From positions 4,680,001-4,744,000 of the forward strand of contig OU015666.1 in the NCBI GenBank assembly GCA_907165275.2: a stretch of DNA of 64,000 nucleotides, written 5' to 3'. This document shows positions 20,315 to 31,407 of the stretch, one piece after another. The first letter of the stretch is position 1. Each line of letters starts with the position of its first letter. Source of the stretch: Zygaena filipendulae (taxonomy: Eukaryota > Arthropoda > Insecta > Lepidoptera > Zygaenidae). Below the pieces are notes generated by a model. That model did not search any database. It saw only the letters and a program-made list of their open reading frames with translations, and was not told the origin of the DNA. A program made the translations under genes and the position numbers.

Positions 20315-20602
20315 CTTGCTGTCCCCCGCGATTTCATCCGCGGTAATGTCAGAGTTCCCGCGGGAATTCCGGGAAAAAAGTACTCGATGTCCTTCTTTGT
20401 ACCCCTGACGGCCCTGACAGTAGTTTACGGTGATTAGCTGCTACCTCCATTAATTCCGGAGTTCCCGCGGGAATTCCGGAATAAAAACTGTCCTATCTTT
20501 TAAGTTGGACCATATTTTAAATGGTTACAAAATTTTATCAAAATCCGTTCAGTAGTTTCGGAGTCGATCGTGGACAAATAATGTGACACGAGATTTATAT
20601 GT
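20315..20602 (-). mobile_element. Helitron-like element, subfamily D (head mutated)
   Basis: CTTGCTGTCCCCCGCGATTT head (CTAG mutated), two GGAGTTCCCGCGGGAATTCC-type blocks, and a D body (TTTTAAGTTGGACCATATTT). Confidence 0.75.
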
Positions 20603-20603
20603 A

Positions 20604-20862
20604 CTAGCTGTCCCCCACGATTTCATCCGCGGTAATTTCGGAGTTCCCGCGGTAATTCCGGGAAAAAAGTGCTGTAGTTTACGGTGATAAGCAATTCCCC
20701 GCATTAATTCCGGAGTTCCCGCGGGAATTCCGGGATAAAAAGTATCCTATCTTTTAAGTTGGACCATATTATAAATGGTTACAAAATTTTATCAAAATCC
20801 GTTCAGTAGTTTCGGCGTCCATCGCGGACAAACAACGTGACACGTGATTTATATATATTAGA
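20604..20862 (-). mobile_element. Helitron-like element, subfamily D, complete
   Basis: CTAG head after A; ends CACGTGATTTATATATATTA with GA before T. It follows the previous D copy directly. Confidence 0.8.
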
Positions 20863-20889
20863 TAGATTAAGAAGACAATAATAGCATAA

Positions 20890-20955
20890 CTTCACAATAC
20901 ACAGATCTACTTGATCTTATACTACCTAAGTAAGCTATAAGCTTGTGTGGTGGAA
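20890..20955 (-). mobile_element. SINE family 1, 3' end fragment
   Basis: ACACAGATCTACTTGATC and AGCTTGTGTGGTGGAAAC match the 3' body of the SINE at 40241. Confidence 0.6.
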
Positions 20956-20985
20956 ACTTCATATATTATGTAGATACAAATAATA

Positions 20986-21181
20986 TCTATACTAATAATA
21001 TAGAGGGAAAGTTTGTGAGGTTGTATTTTGTGAGGGTCTCTGGATCTACTGAACTGATTTTGAAAATTCTTTTATCAATAGAATGCTACAGTGTTCCTGA
21101 GTGTCATAGGGTACGTCTTATCCCAGACTTCGCGCGGGTACTCTGAAAATACCGCTGGTGAAACCGCGGGGAAATAGCTAG
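20986..21181 (+). mobile_element. Helitron-like element, subfamily A, complete
   Basis: A|TCTATACTAATAATATAG start, A body (CTGGATCTACTGAACTG), hairpin with one changed base (ACCGCTGGTGAAACCGCGG) and CTAG|T end. Confidence 0.8.
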
Positions 21182-21191
21182 TATAATAATA

Positions 21192-21340
21192 TAGCTGTAC
21201 TAGCGTGGTTTCACCCGTGTTTATTTCAGAGTTGTTGCGGAGAAGAAGACCCTATGTCCTTTTCCGTACTCCTAATAATGTGTATGGAAAATTTCAAGAT
21301 GATCGTTTAAGTAGTTAAGACGTGGAATGGCCGGCAGGCA
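21192..21340 (-). mobile_element. Helitron-like element, subfamily C, degenerate
   Basis: GTGGTTTCACCCGTGTTTAT, TATGTCCTTTTCCGTACTCC and GTATGGAAAATTTCAAGATG match C; the ends are eroded. Confidence 0.55.
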
Positions 21341-21369
21341 GAGTTACTTAAATGTATTTTTTTAAAGTC

Positions 21370-21456
21370 AAACTTCTTTGAACACGAGGCAAAAGCAATT
21401 TAAGTAGCGCCTTATCTTAACGCGACGCGTTATGGTCATAGTGAATAAGGGCCCTA
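21370..21456. mobile_element. GGGCCC-type MITE, right half
   Basis: CGCCTTATCTTAACGCGACG and GTTATGGTCATAGTGAATAA then GGGCCC, nearly the same as the right end of 28043-28262. Confidence 0.6.
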
Positions 21457-21729
21457 GGGAAAACGTTTCGTGCTACAACGCCATCTATTAACAACCAAAC
21501 GAATTAATTATATAGAAAACGGACGAAAGTTCTAAGCGTATAATGTGAAAGGTAACGCAAAGCAACTAATGCTTGGACAGTTGTGTTTTGTTACAACTAG
21601 CTGTGTTTAAATCATTTTTTTCTAACTCCAAAAGAAGAATGAGGAGAACTGAAAACATGAACAACATACAATCAACAATTTGTCATCTATCACCCAAAAT
21701 ATACGTATAAATAATATCAATAGACTTAC

Positions 21730-21826
21730 CGCCCGCCGACTAACAAATAGTTCCCATCTCGCAACAACAATCTGAAGTAGTCTGTATGAGTTTCGTTTCC
21801 TGAGAATTTGTGCGTGTCGTCCACTC
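21730..21826 (-). CDS. Semaphorin exon (N-terminal part of the sema domain)
   Basis: On the - strand, the acceptor TTGTTTCAG (ending at 21827) and the donor GTAAGT (starting at 21729) bound a 97-bp open exon: 2 bases, 31 codons, 2 bases. The peptide runs VDDTHKFSGNETHT then DYFRLLLRDGNYLLVGG and ends in a split Arg codon (CG|N). The pattern F-x-G-N-x-T/S-H-x-D-Y/H-F-x-L-L ... L-L-V-G-G/A-R is the opening strand region of semaphorins, closest in my memory to the membrane-bound class 1 proteins (Sema-1a/1b) used in axon guidance through plexin receptors. The next exon should begin with the base completing Arg and then Asn. Neither neighbouring exon was found, so introns on both sides are long; the partner exons may lie outside the window. 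Class assignment is uncertain, the family is fairly clear. Confidence 0.75.
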
Positions 21827-21829
21827 CTG

Positions 21830-22329
21830 AAACAAGTGAAAACGTACCAATAAGGACATGAAAGTATCGGAAGTAAGTTTAAATTGTTATGTAGATATTG
21901 AAATCAATATAGGGCAATTATGTGACTTTCATTTATTTTCATTTATTTATTGAACAATTAATGCACACAAGGAGAACATAAAAAAAAACTTTTGTTTCTA
22001 TTATTTTTCGATTGCCATCGGAATCAGCGGTTTTGTGATCATGTTTTAGAGAGCTTCAACTTTTGAAGTATGTTTATTTTGGTTGATTGCTAGATATTGT
22101 AGGTGTCAAAACGTGCATATTGTAATCGCAAAACCGGCATGTTTTTGATTGCAACCGAAAAAATAATACATAATAAAAACATAATATAGCCACACACACA
22201 ATATGGTAGAGAATTCCACTGTGGCACTAAGTCCGCTTTTTGTACCATGTTGTGCAATAAGCTTGAATAAATAAATAAATAGCCCCTCAGGTATTTAAAT
22301 TATGCTAAATAATAGTTTATGTTTATTCA
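21830..22329. other. Presumed semaphorin intron sequence; no element recognised
   Basis: AT-rich. GTTGTGCAATAAGCTTGAATAAATAAAT at 22250-22281 resembles a retroelement 3' tail. Confidence 0.35.
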
Positions 22330-22756
22330 TCCCTACTAATATTATAAATAGGTACAACAGTATCTGTGTCTGTTTGTCCCTTTACACGCTTAAACCATAT
22401 GAACCGGTCATTATGAAATTTTGTAATCATCTCCTTCAAATGTCCTGTCGCGATTAATTGCATGAATTTTTCCAAAAATATGTTCTTTTTTTATCTATTT
22501 CACAATCAACCTAAGACGTGTAGATACTGACATAAAAATTAAAAAGTAAAAAATGTTGAATGTTGTCGTGACAGCAACAGTTTAGGGAGAGGGGGTTAAT
22601 TATGCATTTGTCATGCTAAACTTTTGATTAGCATTAGCAGCTGCTAATCCATTTATCCATAAGAATATTACCTATCTATAATTTTACGCCTTAACTACTC
22701 AACCGATTGTCATGAAATTTCTGAAATTAACGCGGGCGAAACCGCGGGGATCGGCT
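22330..22756 (+). mobile_element. Helitron-like element, composite or interrupted
   Basis: A|TCCCTACTAATATTATAAA start at 22330; a C-type end (CGCCTTAACTACTCAACCG, ATTAACGCGGGCGAAACCGC) finishes near 22756 with CTAG changed to CTGT. The extra sequence between suggests two copies or an insertion. Confidence 0.55.
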
Positions 22757-23174
22757 GTACAACTAAACGACAGTAAACAAGTATTATTAGTAATCCCTTT
22801 ATATGTCTCGTGATATTAGATTTTTCCCAATGAAATCTATTTTTGTTTTCTTCTTATTAGAAAATAGGAATCAAGATAATATACCAGTTTTATAATATTA
22901 TTTTCGTATAGCTACCTACACGTGTAACATTAAATCAGTCGCAAAAATAACCCCGCTTATCCCAATCAAATATTCATAAAAGCCATAAAATAAAAAAGAC
23001 CATTCTGACTCATTACACCATATCTTTTGATGTAAAGAAGGTTTTGTATATTATCCATTAGCTCGTGTAGGAGAATTTGCTTCCTTAATACTTTTTAAAG
23101 GAAAAGGAATCATCGTAAATCACACTCAAGTCTAACCACTTTTATCTCTGGGTGAAGAAAGATATCATAGGCTA

Positions 23175-23262
23175 TCCTTACTAATATTATAAATATGAAA
23201 GTGAGGTTGTTTGTTTGTTACGCTTTCACGGCTAAACGGCTCAACTAATCACCACAGGCATA
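23175..23262 (+). mobile_element. Helitron-like element, subfamily C, 5' half only
   Basis: A|TCCTTACTAATATTATAAA, GTTACGCTTTCACGGCTAAA; stops where a SINE begins. Confidence 0.65.
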
Positions 23263-23269
23263 CTCTCGG

Positions 23270-23432
23270 ACATGTCACGCAGCGTCACTTAGTCCCAAAC
23301 TAAGCAGTGCTTGTAGCTACTATTGAGACAATATTTATTACAATGCACTAGTCACCCAGACTAAAGGAAAACACAACGTTCATCAAGTAAATATGTATTT
23401 ATCCCACCGCGGGGATCGAACCTACGGCACCT
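23270..23432 (-). mobile_element. tRNA-derived SINE (family 3), degenerate
   Basis: GCGTCACTTAGTCCCAAACT at one end and GGGGATCGAACCTACGGCAC (inverted box B) at the other are typical of a lepidopteran tRNA-derived SINE. It interrupts the Helitron-like copy at 23175. Confidence 0.5.
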
Positions 23433-23521
23433 GGGGCCATAAGAAATATTTAAGGATTCGCATGTGAATCTAGCGATTCCATGCGCGAAAGTAATTCGAG
23501 TGATTTAAAAAATACGGCCCC
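23433..23521. mobile_element. GGGGCCGTATTTTTGAA-type element, short copy
   Basis: GGGGCC left end and AAAAAATACGGCCCC right end with GGATTCGCATGTGAAT palindromic core. Confidence 0.55.
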
Positions 23522-23634
23522 TACAGGTATAATCAGGTACTACCCAGTCCAATATACCCAATTATCCACACTCTTCAGTGCTATCGAAACAGCAATAAAA
23601 AATATAATTAGTTTGTTAAACATTTTTTTCATTA

Positions 23635-23820
23635 CTAGCTGTGGCCCGCCGTTGCACTCGTGCAAAGCCTTTTTTCCGAAATATGTTTTAAATGAAACAA
23701 AGTCTATATGTTGCGCCAAGCTAAGGTTAATCTACCTCTGAAACCACACTGGTAATCCGTTTAGTAGTTCCGGAGATTAGCGTGAACAGACACGAGGATT
23801 TTACCTTTTTTATTATAATA
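23635..23820 (-). mobile_element. Helitron-like element, subfamily E
   Basis: CTAGCTGTGGCCCGCCGTTG head; AACAAAGTCTATATGTTG and CGGAGATTAGCGTGAACAGA body. Confidence 0.65.
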
Positions 23821-24100
23821 CTAGCTGTTGCCCGCGACTTCGCGGTTCGACGCGGTTCTAATAGGATTTTTAATTGTTTTTTTACGTTAGATTGGACCAA
23901 GCAATCACCTTGTCCCATACAGACTTTGCCCCGCTTTTTCACCCCCGTAGGGGTAGAATTTCGGAAAATCCCTTCTTATCGAATGCCTACGTCATACAAA
24001 GAACACACCCTCCAAGTTTCAGGTCTCTACAATCAGCGGTTTAGGCTGTGCATTAATCCGTCAGTCAGTCATTCAAGACAAAGCATTTTATATGTGTAGA
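23821..24100 (-). mobile_element. Helitron-like element, subfamily F
   Basis: CTAGCTGTTGCCCGCGACTT head at 23821, right next to the E copy; body CACCCCCGTAGGGGTAG, TGCCTACGTCATACAAAG; 5' end before T at 24101. Confidence 0.75.
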
Positions 24101-25318
24101 TAGTATATACATATAGATAGATTTGCACCGGACATTTCGGCGCGTCTGAACTCTTAATGGTTTATTACAGTCTCCTTTCAAGTGTTCAAAACAAAAGAAA
24201 GTTCATTTGAGCGTAAAACAACGTTCATAAAAAGTGACGTCTCCTATTTGCGAGGCATAAAAAGTCGAGTGAGAATAAGATGACACGTGAAGTAGCTTAA
24301 GAGGCACGTATGATAGAATCAAAGATTACTTGAAAGGGTTTCCTTTTATGCCAATAGTGCCTGAGGCTCAGGAGCTTATTACCTACTCTTAAAGTATCGC
24401 TAAAAATCTTTTGGTCGTATATAGCTTCTTAGTTTAGAATTCTGAAGGTCAAGACAAGGAATACGCCAATTTTGTTTAATTTTGCTCTATTTGCAAGTCC
24501 AACGACTTAAACTTAGGCAATATTTAATTAATACCTTTTTAGGTTATAATACCTACTCATTTTAATAAGGTTCGCGAGGTGTCCACTATTGTGGGTTTGA
24601 TGGGCTTGCAGTTCAAGAATATCAGAATTTTCACATTGACTTCAATTATGCTAAACGCAGCGTCAACGTAAAAATCATATAATTATTCACGAAGGCTTCC
24701 CTGCTTCGTGTATTTATGTGCTTGATATTTGCAAAACAATCACTAGAGCTATCTATCTGAAAAGCTAAATAAAGGTACCTACCAATAGGTAGGTATATAA
24801 TAACAAACCAGTGCGGTAGTGCAGCGTTACCTCGAAAACAAAAAAACTAAGCGGACTAGTTTCAAGAAGCCTTCACGTTGTCGGCTTCCGTCTAAATGGT
24901 ATTATGATTTACGAAGATATTTTTTATACATTGGCCATGTTTTAATAAGCGTAAAAATATCATATAACGTCATTACGCAAGGCTTAATACTTGATTCTAC
25001 GTATGTACTCTAATATACATGAAGGCATAGGTATTTATTCACCTTTTTATTGTAATATCACTGTCGGTCACAGTAAGAATTTTTTTTTAATACTAATAAC
25101 AACGAGCGGAATCTGCCATCACAATTATGGTCGTTAAATCACCAAATTAAAATTCGTAAAGAGTTGTCAAAGTGTCAAACGCAATTTATGCGGGATAACG
25201 GTATATTATACATTTTATTAAATTTTGTTGAATTAAAATGCATATCGTTCGCTGTATGTTTGGGTTTAGTTAGGCATACTCATAATAATGGATTTCTACA
25301 TTATTAATATAGTAGGTA
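24101..25318. other. Presumed intron/spacer; nothing recognised
   Basis: No exon with splice sites and no element ends. A short frame at 24819-25013 has no support. Confidence 0.4.
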
Positions 25319-25505
25319 CTAGCTGTTCTCCGTAGTTTCACCCGTGTTAATTAAGTAGTTCCCGCAGGAATTCCAGGACAAAAGTACCCTATGTCACTCA
25401 AGTACACTGTAGCTTCATGGTAGCTTCGCATTAGGTACTGAAAGAATTAAAATCGGTTCATAGTTATAGAGATTACTTCCTACAAACAAAATCACAGACT
25501 TAAAA
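25319..25505 (-). mobile_element. Helitron-like element, subfamily A, 5' end decayed
   Basis: CTAGCTGTTCTCCGTAGTTT head and CCCTATGTCACTCAAGTACA body. Confidence 0.65.
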
Positions 25506-25733
25506 CCTCAACATGTTTATTACATATTAAGTGTAAATAATAGTATTTATACAAATAATGATAATTTTTATTTTTTAAATAACACCTTTTTATATAATAA
25601 TAGCAATACATGTTTTTAAGGTATTTATACTCGTGTTGTATAATAACTTTGGCTTTGACACGCGGCCGCGTGTCTAGATAATAGATTATAATACAGTCAT
25701 AGATTACAGTACCTATCATTTTCCAGAAAAAGT

Positions 25734-25985
25734 ATGGGTTTGTTAAACTATGTTCAACGTATCAGCTTAGTAGGTTATAGGTATATTTTGGTTCGCGGTC
25801 CGTGCTCGTCGTTAAGCTCCATGCACATTGCACACTGTCCCATCGGGATCGTTTGGTTACCCGCCGCTCTGATGCGGCCGTCATGCATTATGCACTGCAC
25901 TGTATGTTTTCATAAGTTAACTAACTCATTAACTGCACCCTGCACTGCTCAGAGACTGCTCTGGAAAGACCATGAGTAGTTTCTA
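25734..25985 (+). other. GC-richer unique patch with ORF and a donor-like end
   Basis: An 81-codon frame from ATG 25734 has no known domain. GTTTCTAG|GTGAGT at 25986 is a good donor, so this might be a 5' exon of an unknown gene. No promoter or acceptor partner is established. Confidence 0.15.
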
Positions 25986-26116
25986 GGTGAGTTTTATACG
26001 TATGTGGTTAGATTTTGTGATTTTTTTGTACCCTACGCCCTAACTTCTTTACAGAGAAAACGTTGTAGCACCAAAAAAGGGCAAAAAAACACGAACTGAT
26101 CTAGTTTTATGATAGA

Positions 26117-26348
26117 CTAGCTGTCCCGCGCGGTTTCACCCGCGATAATTTCGAAGTTCCCGCGAAATTGTTTCATACAAACTTTGCAATCCTTTTCATT
26201 CCCATAGGTGTTGAATTTTCAAAAATCCTTTCTTATCGGATGCCTACGTCATACAAAGAATACACCCTCCAAGTTTTAGGTCTCTACGATCAACGGTTTA
26301 AGCTGTGCGTTGATATATCAGTCATTCAGGACAATTTATATGTATAGA
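26117..26348 (-). mobile_element. Helitron-like element, subfamily F, complete
   Basis: CTAG head with hairpin, TGCCTACGTCATACAAAG, and the 5' TC end before T at 26349. Confidence 0.8.
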
Positions 26349-26351
26349 TTA

Positions 26352-26590
26352 CTAGCTGTCCGGCGCGGTTTCACCCGCGATAATTTGAGGTTCCCGCAGA
26401 ATTGTTCCGTACAAAATTTTCATCCCTTTTTCACCCCCTTGGAGGTGAAATTTCGGAAAATCCTTTCTTATCGGATGTCTACGATATAGAAAAAATACAC
26501 CCTCCAAGTTTCAGGTCTCTATATGATCAGCGGTTTAGGCTGTGCGTTGATCCATCAGTCATTCAGGACAAAGCATTTTATATGCATAGA
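26352..26590 (-). mobile_element. Helitron-like element, subfamily F, complete, 3 nt after the previous copy
   Basis: Same structure as 26117; the two lie head to tail separated only by TTA. Confidence 0.8.
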
Positions 26591-26777
26591 TTGTTATTAT
26601 TACGTCTACAACTCTGAATCTGTATATTATAATATTTAATACTGAGTGTTTTATTAAATAAATGTTGGGGCCTTGGGCCACTTTTGCATTGCTGATCTCA
26701 AATATGAACGCGGGACATTCTCCAACAATAACGTCTATATACAAAATCAACAAAGACAATAAAGTAGGTATACTTAC

Positions 26778-26990
26778 CCAATAAAGTTTTATGAATCACA
26801 TAAATAAAAAGAAACGTATTTTAGTTCGTCGGTCCTTTGCACCAGCTAGCTACAGTTAATATACTTAATATTATACCGCAACGATATAATCTGTCAGCAA
26901 AACGAAGTTACCAGATAATACAGCCTTCGAGAAAGTTGCGAGGGTGTCGCGGCGGTCGGCGGCTTATGAAAGTCTCAGTCTGCGTCTCAA
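26778..26990 (-). other. Possible 5' UTR exon on the - strand
   Basis: Read on the - strand, a GC-richer stretch (26940-26990) leads to TTTATTGG|GTAAGTATA, a good donor at 26777. It lies about 5 kb upstream of the semaphorin exon and in the same direction, so a non-coding first exon of that gene is conceivable. Speculative. Confidence 0.2.
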
Positions 26991-28042
26991 TTGATACCTA
27001 CTACGAAAGTTTAGTTACAAAGTATAATTAATACTTTACGTAGGTAATTTTTTCTTACGTCAATGGCTTTAAATTGTTTTTTTTTTCAAGTGAAATGTTC
27101 TTTGTGCACGGGAAGAAATAGGTAGGCATATTTGTAGAGTTACAATACGAGTAAAGCGTTACTTTCAGGAGTTTCTTTTTTAATGTTTCATTTCTTCCAC
27201 GTGTATTACACGCCGATACACGCTTCAGTTTATTTTATAATATTAGATATCATAATTACTATCATCCCTAACTCACAAAAAGTATAAAGTGCTCCAAAAA
27301 ATAACACAATTTTGAATAGAGTTTTCAAATTGTAGAGTTCAATAAAAATAATCTTATCATATAGAGACAGATAAATGATAAAAATATATATTTTTTATAA
27401 TATTATGAACAATAGTGATAATTAGGACTTCTTCGAATACTCATTCCAATAAGCTGATCCTGAATTACAGAGTAGAGAATTAAGTAGATATTATACATAC
27501 TTAATTATGTATGTAAGAATGTAGTGGAATCTTCCACTACAATTTTTGACCACATTAATATCGAAATGATTAGATTTTTTTTTCAGAAATACATAAATAG
27601 GTTACCATAACCAGGGTCACCTCTTGATTTCACAAGTAGTTAAAAAAGTAGTAAATTCGTTGTATAACAGGTGACACTACAATTTTTAATGACAACACAG
27701 CCAGACACACGTCTCTTAATCTGATTTATATACTCAAAATTAAATGACATTTTATTTAGACCAAAAGTATATTACAGAAATATTTATTAGTTTTGCAAGA
27801 ATTCTCTCGCTCAACTAAAGATTGCCTATATGTTAAGTGTAGGCGTTCCGGTAGAGCACAATAGGTACTGGGACTGGAACGCCTTCGGGAAGTGGCCTAA
27901 ATTAGATGCTTCGTAGTTCCATAGTTAACGGTGCATAGTAATTAGTAAGATTGTGTCCGGAAATTAATTTAACTAGCGTGTAGGTCAGAGAATAGGCTTG
28001 GATAATATTGTATAAATAATAACAATTACTTTTTATGTTCAA
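26991..28042. other. AT-rich spacer; small hairpin near 27843-27884
   Basis: AGGCGTTCC and GGAACGCCT form a hairpin of about 40 nt. Nothing else was recognised. Confidence 0.35.
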
Positions 28043-28262
28043 GGCCCTTATTCAGTATGTTCCTTGCCCATAACGCGCGTCCCAAAAACACAATCCCAAA
28101 CGCTCCAGATGCAAAAATATTAGAAATTTATATTCTTTATGGCAAAAGAAACGTTGTAAATGTATTTTTTTTAAGAGAAACTTCTTTGAACATGAGGGAA
28201 AAGCAAGTTAAGGGGCGCCTTATCTTAACGCAACGCGTTATGGTCATAGTGAATGAGGGCCC
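28043..28262. mobile_element. GGGCCC-type MITE, most complete copy
   Basis: Inverted ends GGCCCTTATTCA...CCATAACGCGCGT and ACGCGTTATGG...GAATGAGGGCC. 220 bp, non-coding. Confidence 0.65.
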
Positions 28263-28290
28263 AGGTATGTATCGTCAAAAATATTTAATA

Positions 28291-28400
28291 CTAGCTTTTA
28301 CCTGCGATGTCACCCGCGTCAATTTCAGAGTTCGCACGCAATTCCGCAACAAAAAGTACCATAGGTATGACCTATACTCTGTACCGCTGACAACGTGTAG
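28291..28400 (-). mobile_element. Helitron-like element, subfamily C, degenerate
   Basis: CTAGCTTTTACCTGCGATGT head, TCACCCGCGTCAATTTCAGA, then a short decayed body. Confidence 0.55.
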
Positions 28401-28439
28401 CGTGAGCGTGGGCTCCGTCCCAAATCTTTATATGGATGA

Positions 28440-29369
28440 TTCCTTTTAAGGGTATCATATTAAACAAAAACCAAAAAAATGAGGTATTATAAATATAAAG
28501 GACGATATAGCCGATACTATCTCGTTATAAACTAGTCATTGCTGGTTTTACTCGCGTGTATTTTTGTAACTTGGTAACTATAGAACCCCACCGAATAACC
28601 ATCACTTTGCTTCCCGGGATCTCTTGGGCCGTTTATACGTGACTTAAGGCCCATCATGCAAAAAATCGCAGTGTGATTTCTGGATAGAAAATAAGGTTTC
28701 ACTTGATTTAGACAACTACTACTACTACTTCAGCCACTATTATTTAAAACCAATATATGCATATCTTTGTCTACGAAACCAACCTGTTACTGAACCAAGT
28801 CGTAAATGAGAGAAATGATGATATTCGTTATAAAGGTGTACATTTTCAAAGCTGTTCATTTTCCAAGTGTATAATTCTATATACTTAAACAAGCGGCAAC
28901 GTTTATCGCGACTAGCCTCGGTTACTATCGGGGTGGCGATCAATAATATATTTTTATAACTTCTTATTCAATACTTTGGAGTTTTATCGCCAACAGGTAT
29001 CTATTGCAGACACGATATGTTTTTTCTTTTTGCAAACGACCGCGATAGCACGTTTTATGCGGACGATATCCGATGGCTGACATTTTTGTACGTTATTTTA
29101 TCCATGCTGGTGAAGTAGACGAAATTCATCCGTTATAGTATACATAAATGCAGATACCTTTTAAGTAAAGACTGCATGGTCAAAAAGGTTAAAGTTTTTT
29201 TATGATAACAAGTTGTTTAAAATTTTTGCAATGTTCTGTGGTTACAATCTTTTATTTGCAAACAATTTTGGTACCTATCAATATACAATATGGAAAAAAG
29301 TTAGTTTAAGGTTCTACCATAAATACTGACTATAAGATTTTTTTCTCAAAAGTAACATGCTTCTTTTTT
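28440..29369. other. Spacer; nothing firmly recognised
   Basis: A possible Helitron-like head at 28531-28560 (CTAGTCATTGCTGGTTTTAC). The - strand frame at 28740-28943 lacks splice support. Confidence 0.3.
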
Positions 29370-29600
29370 AGGGTTCAGTACCCCAAAAGGAAAAAAGGAA
29401 CAATTAGAGAATCACTTCATTTTCGTCTGTCTGTCTATCAAGACTCTAGACCTTTTGTATCAGAAACGCGTGGAGATATCAATTTGAAATTAATATCAAA
29501 TACTCAGGTCTGAAACCCTTTGGAGCTTGAAAGAAATCGATCTTGTGTCCAAGTAGTTTTTAACGTACTGAAAATCTGAGAATTCAGGTATTCTATGTGT
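29370..29600. repeat. GGTTCCGTA-type repeat fragment
   Basis: AGGGTTCAGTACCCCAAAAGG followed by GTCTGTCTGTCTATCAAG matches the opening layout of the repeat at 10809. Confidence 0.4.
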
Positions 29601-29779
29601 GACTAAAAAGACTATCCCAGCGTTACAGTATCTATATTATACAAGGACTGGACTGCTTAAATGTTATGAATTACCTTATAGCTAGAATATGTTTGTATTG
29701 TCATCGGTTACGGCAGATATATACCTATTTGCAAAATTACAAACAGAATGGGCTTTTTGAGAGTAGAATTGAAGTATTC

Positions 29780-30005
29780 CATTTCATAAATGGACGCTGA
29801 TAAGCAATAACATGTTAACCCACAGAATTAAGTTATTGATACAGAACGCCTTATTCAGAATTATAGAACGCTTTTTAATTCTACCTTTTGTGTTTACCTT
29901 AATACTTTGTTTGAATGCCAACAAAATGTTGAATATAAAAAAATGTTGATACAAAGGGACGCTATAATTTTGAAATACGATTTTCTCAAAATTTCTTCAG
30001 TGTGG
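29780..30005. repeat. Dispersed repeat, second copy of 2085-2270
   Basis: TGGACGCTGATAAGCAATAA and GGGACGCTATAATTTTGAAA in the same order as the copy near 2108. Confidence 0.4.
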
Positions 30006-30009
30006 GTTA

Positions 30010-31405
30010 ATACATTGTTGCTTATATATGTCCAAACAAGGAATTCAGTTCCAATAAAAAACATACAGATCAACGTAATAAAGCGTGTTAAAATGGGAGG
30101 AGACGGAACGTGTGCAGATATATTTGTCTTCATTACTTGCATTGTTGACCATTCGTGTTGCTGCTGGCTATCACAATCACAAACTGGGAGAAAAACTTAT
30201 GTAAGAGACTCTTACTAAGAGCTAAGTATGTACCATAGTGCTGTGAAATCTCTGAGGAAGTTATTGCTATTCAGTTTTTCGAGTTTTTAAAATTTTGTAA
30301 ATATTATAAAATAATAATTAATAAATCTACTTCAGAGAGTCAATTATTGTAACTAAAGAAATGTGATTTTATAGTTTCTATTCCATTTTACCTTTCATCG
30401 TAATAATTTCTTGAAATGAAATTATTTATATTTTCCGGGAAACTCCCCTGGACTAAAGAATTGATTGATTGAGGAATGACAGAAATGCTTTGATTGATCT
30501 TTTTGTACACTTTACAAATAGACTGTAGAGATATAAAAACGATGGAGTACCTAAAATTTCTTCATGTATCTACTTAAATACAAAAATATTACCTTGATTA
30601 AAATAATTTTAGACTGCTGTCAACGATTTGGCACGATGGTATTATATGGATTGTTAACATGTGTGTTTCGTGATTTTTAGGTACATACATAACATACAGG
30701 ACATCTCTCCCGTTCTCTCTCTTTGTGTGTGTATGTGGGTGGTATATGCTATGAGAGTGAGTAGTAAAGGTGTGTATTGTTGTGAAGGCAGGACATTTTG
30801 TCCTGTCGTCCCGGCTCGTTAGCTATAATGGCCCCGGCTATTTCAAAGCCGAACGACACTCGTGTATTATCACCTCCACTTTTTACTACACAATACTATC
30901 CCCAAAAACCTTTTGCGTTAAAATTTTAAAGGGTGGATTTTAAGGTACACAAACACCGGTTGGGAGCGGATGTAATACCTATATTAAAGCGATTGTTTAG
31001 TTTTAGTACAGTGGTGAATTTAGCTATTTTGTTTTTAAGCAACTTTTGTTTGCCAGCTCTGTTTGCACTAGGGATTCATGAGTTTTAAGTACCACAGTAA
31101 CGTTATAATAACCGACATCTCTTATATCAGTTCTGTCTAGTTTTATTTTAACTTCAACATGGCTTCCAACTATAATACTAGTTTCAATGATATTCCAAAA
31201 AAAAATATTTATTTTTAGAAAAAGACTTTTATCTAGGCAAATTTAAAAATAAGATTGTTTTTATCTAATAGAATTCAGAACCACCGGCGAATCCTATTAC
31301 TGTACTATTTTGTGCAAGAAGAATAAATAAATAAATAAATAAATCTTAATTGTAGATCCAAATGAACTGAGGGTTTTAAAAATGTAAATCATCATAAACC
31401 TTCCT
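30010..31405. other. Spacer; no gene recognised
   Basis: CTCTCTCTTTGTGTGTGTATG and AGGACATTTTGTCCTG (palindrome at about 30792) are the only notable stretches. A retroelement-like tail GAATAAATAAATAAAT lies at 31321-31344. Confidence 0.3.
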
Positions 31406-31407
31406 TA

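Noticed and set aside
23727..24099. Overlapping ORFs of 71 and 105 codons
   Set aside because: They lie inside two Helitron-like copies; the same peptides would appear at 26117-26590.
28057..28449. 130-codon + strand ORF
   Set aside because: It runs through a MITE and into a Helitron-like copy, so it is a chance frame across repeats.
30064..30200. + strand signal-peptide-like stretch ending at a GTAAGA donor
   Set aside because: The hydrophobic frame and the ATG frame differ, and no second exon was found.
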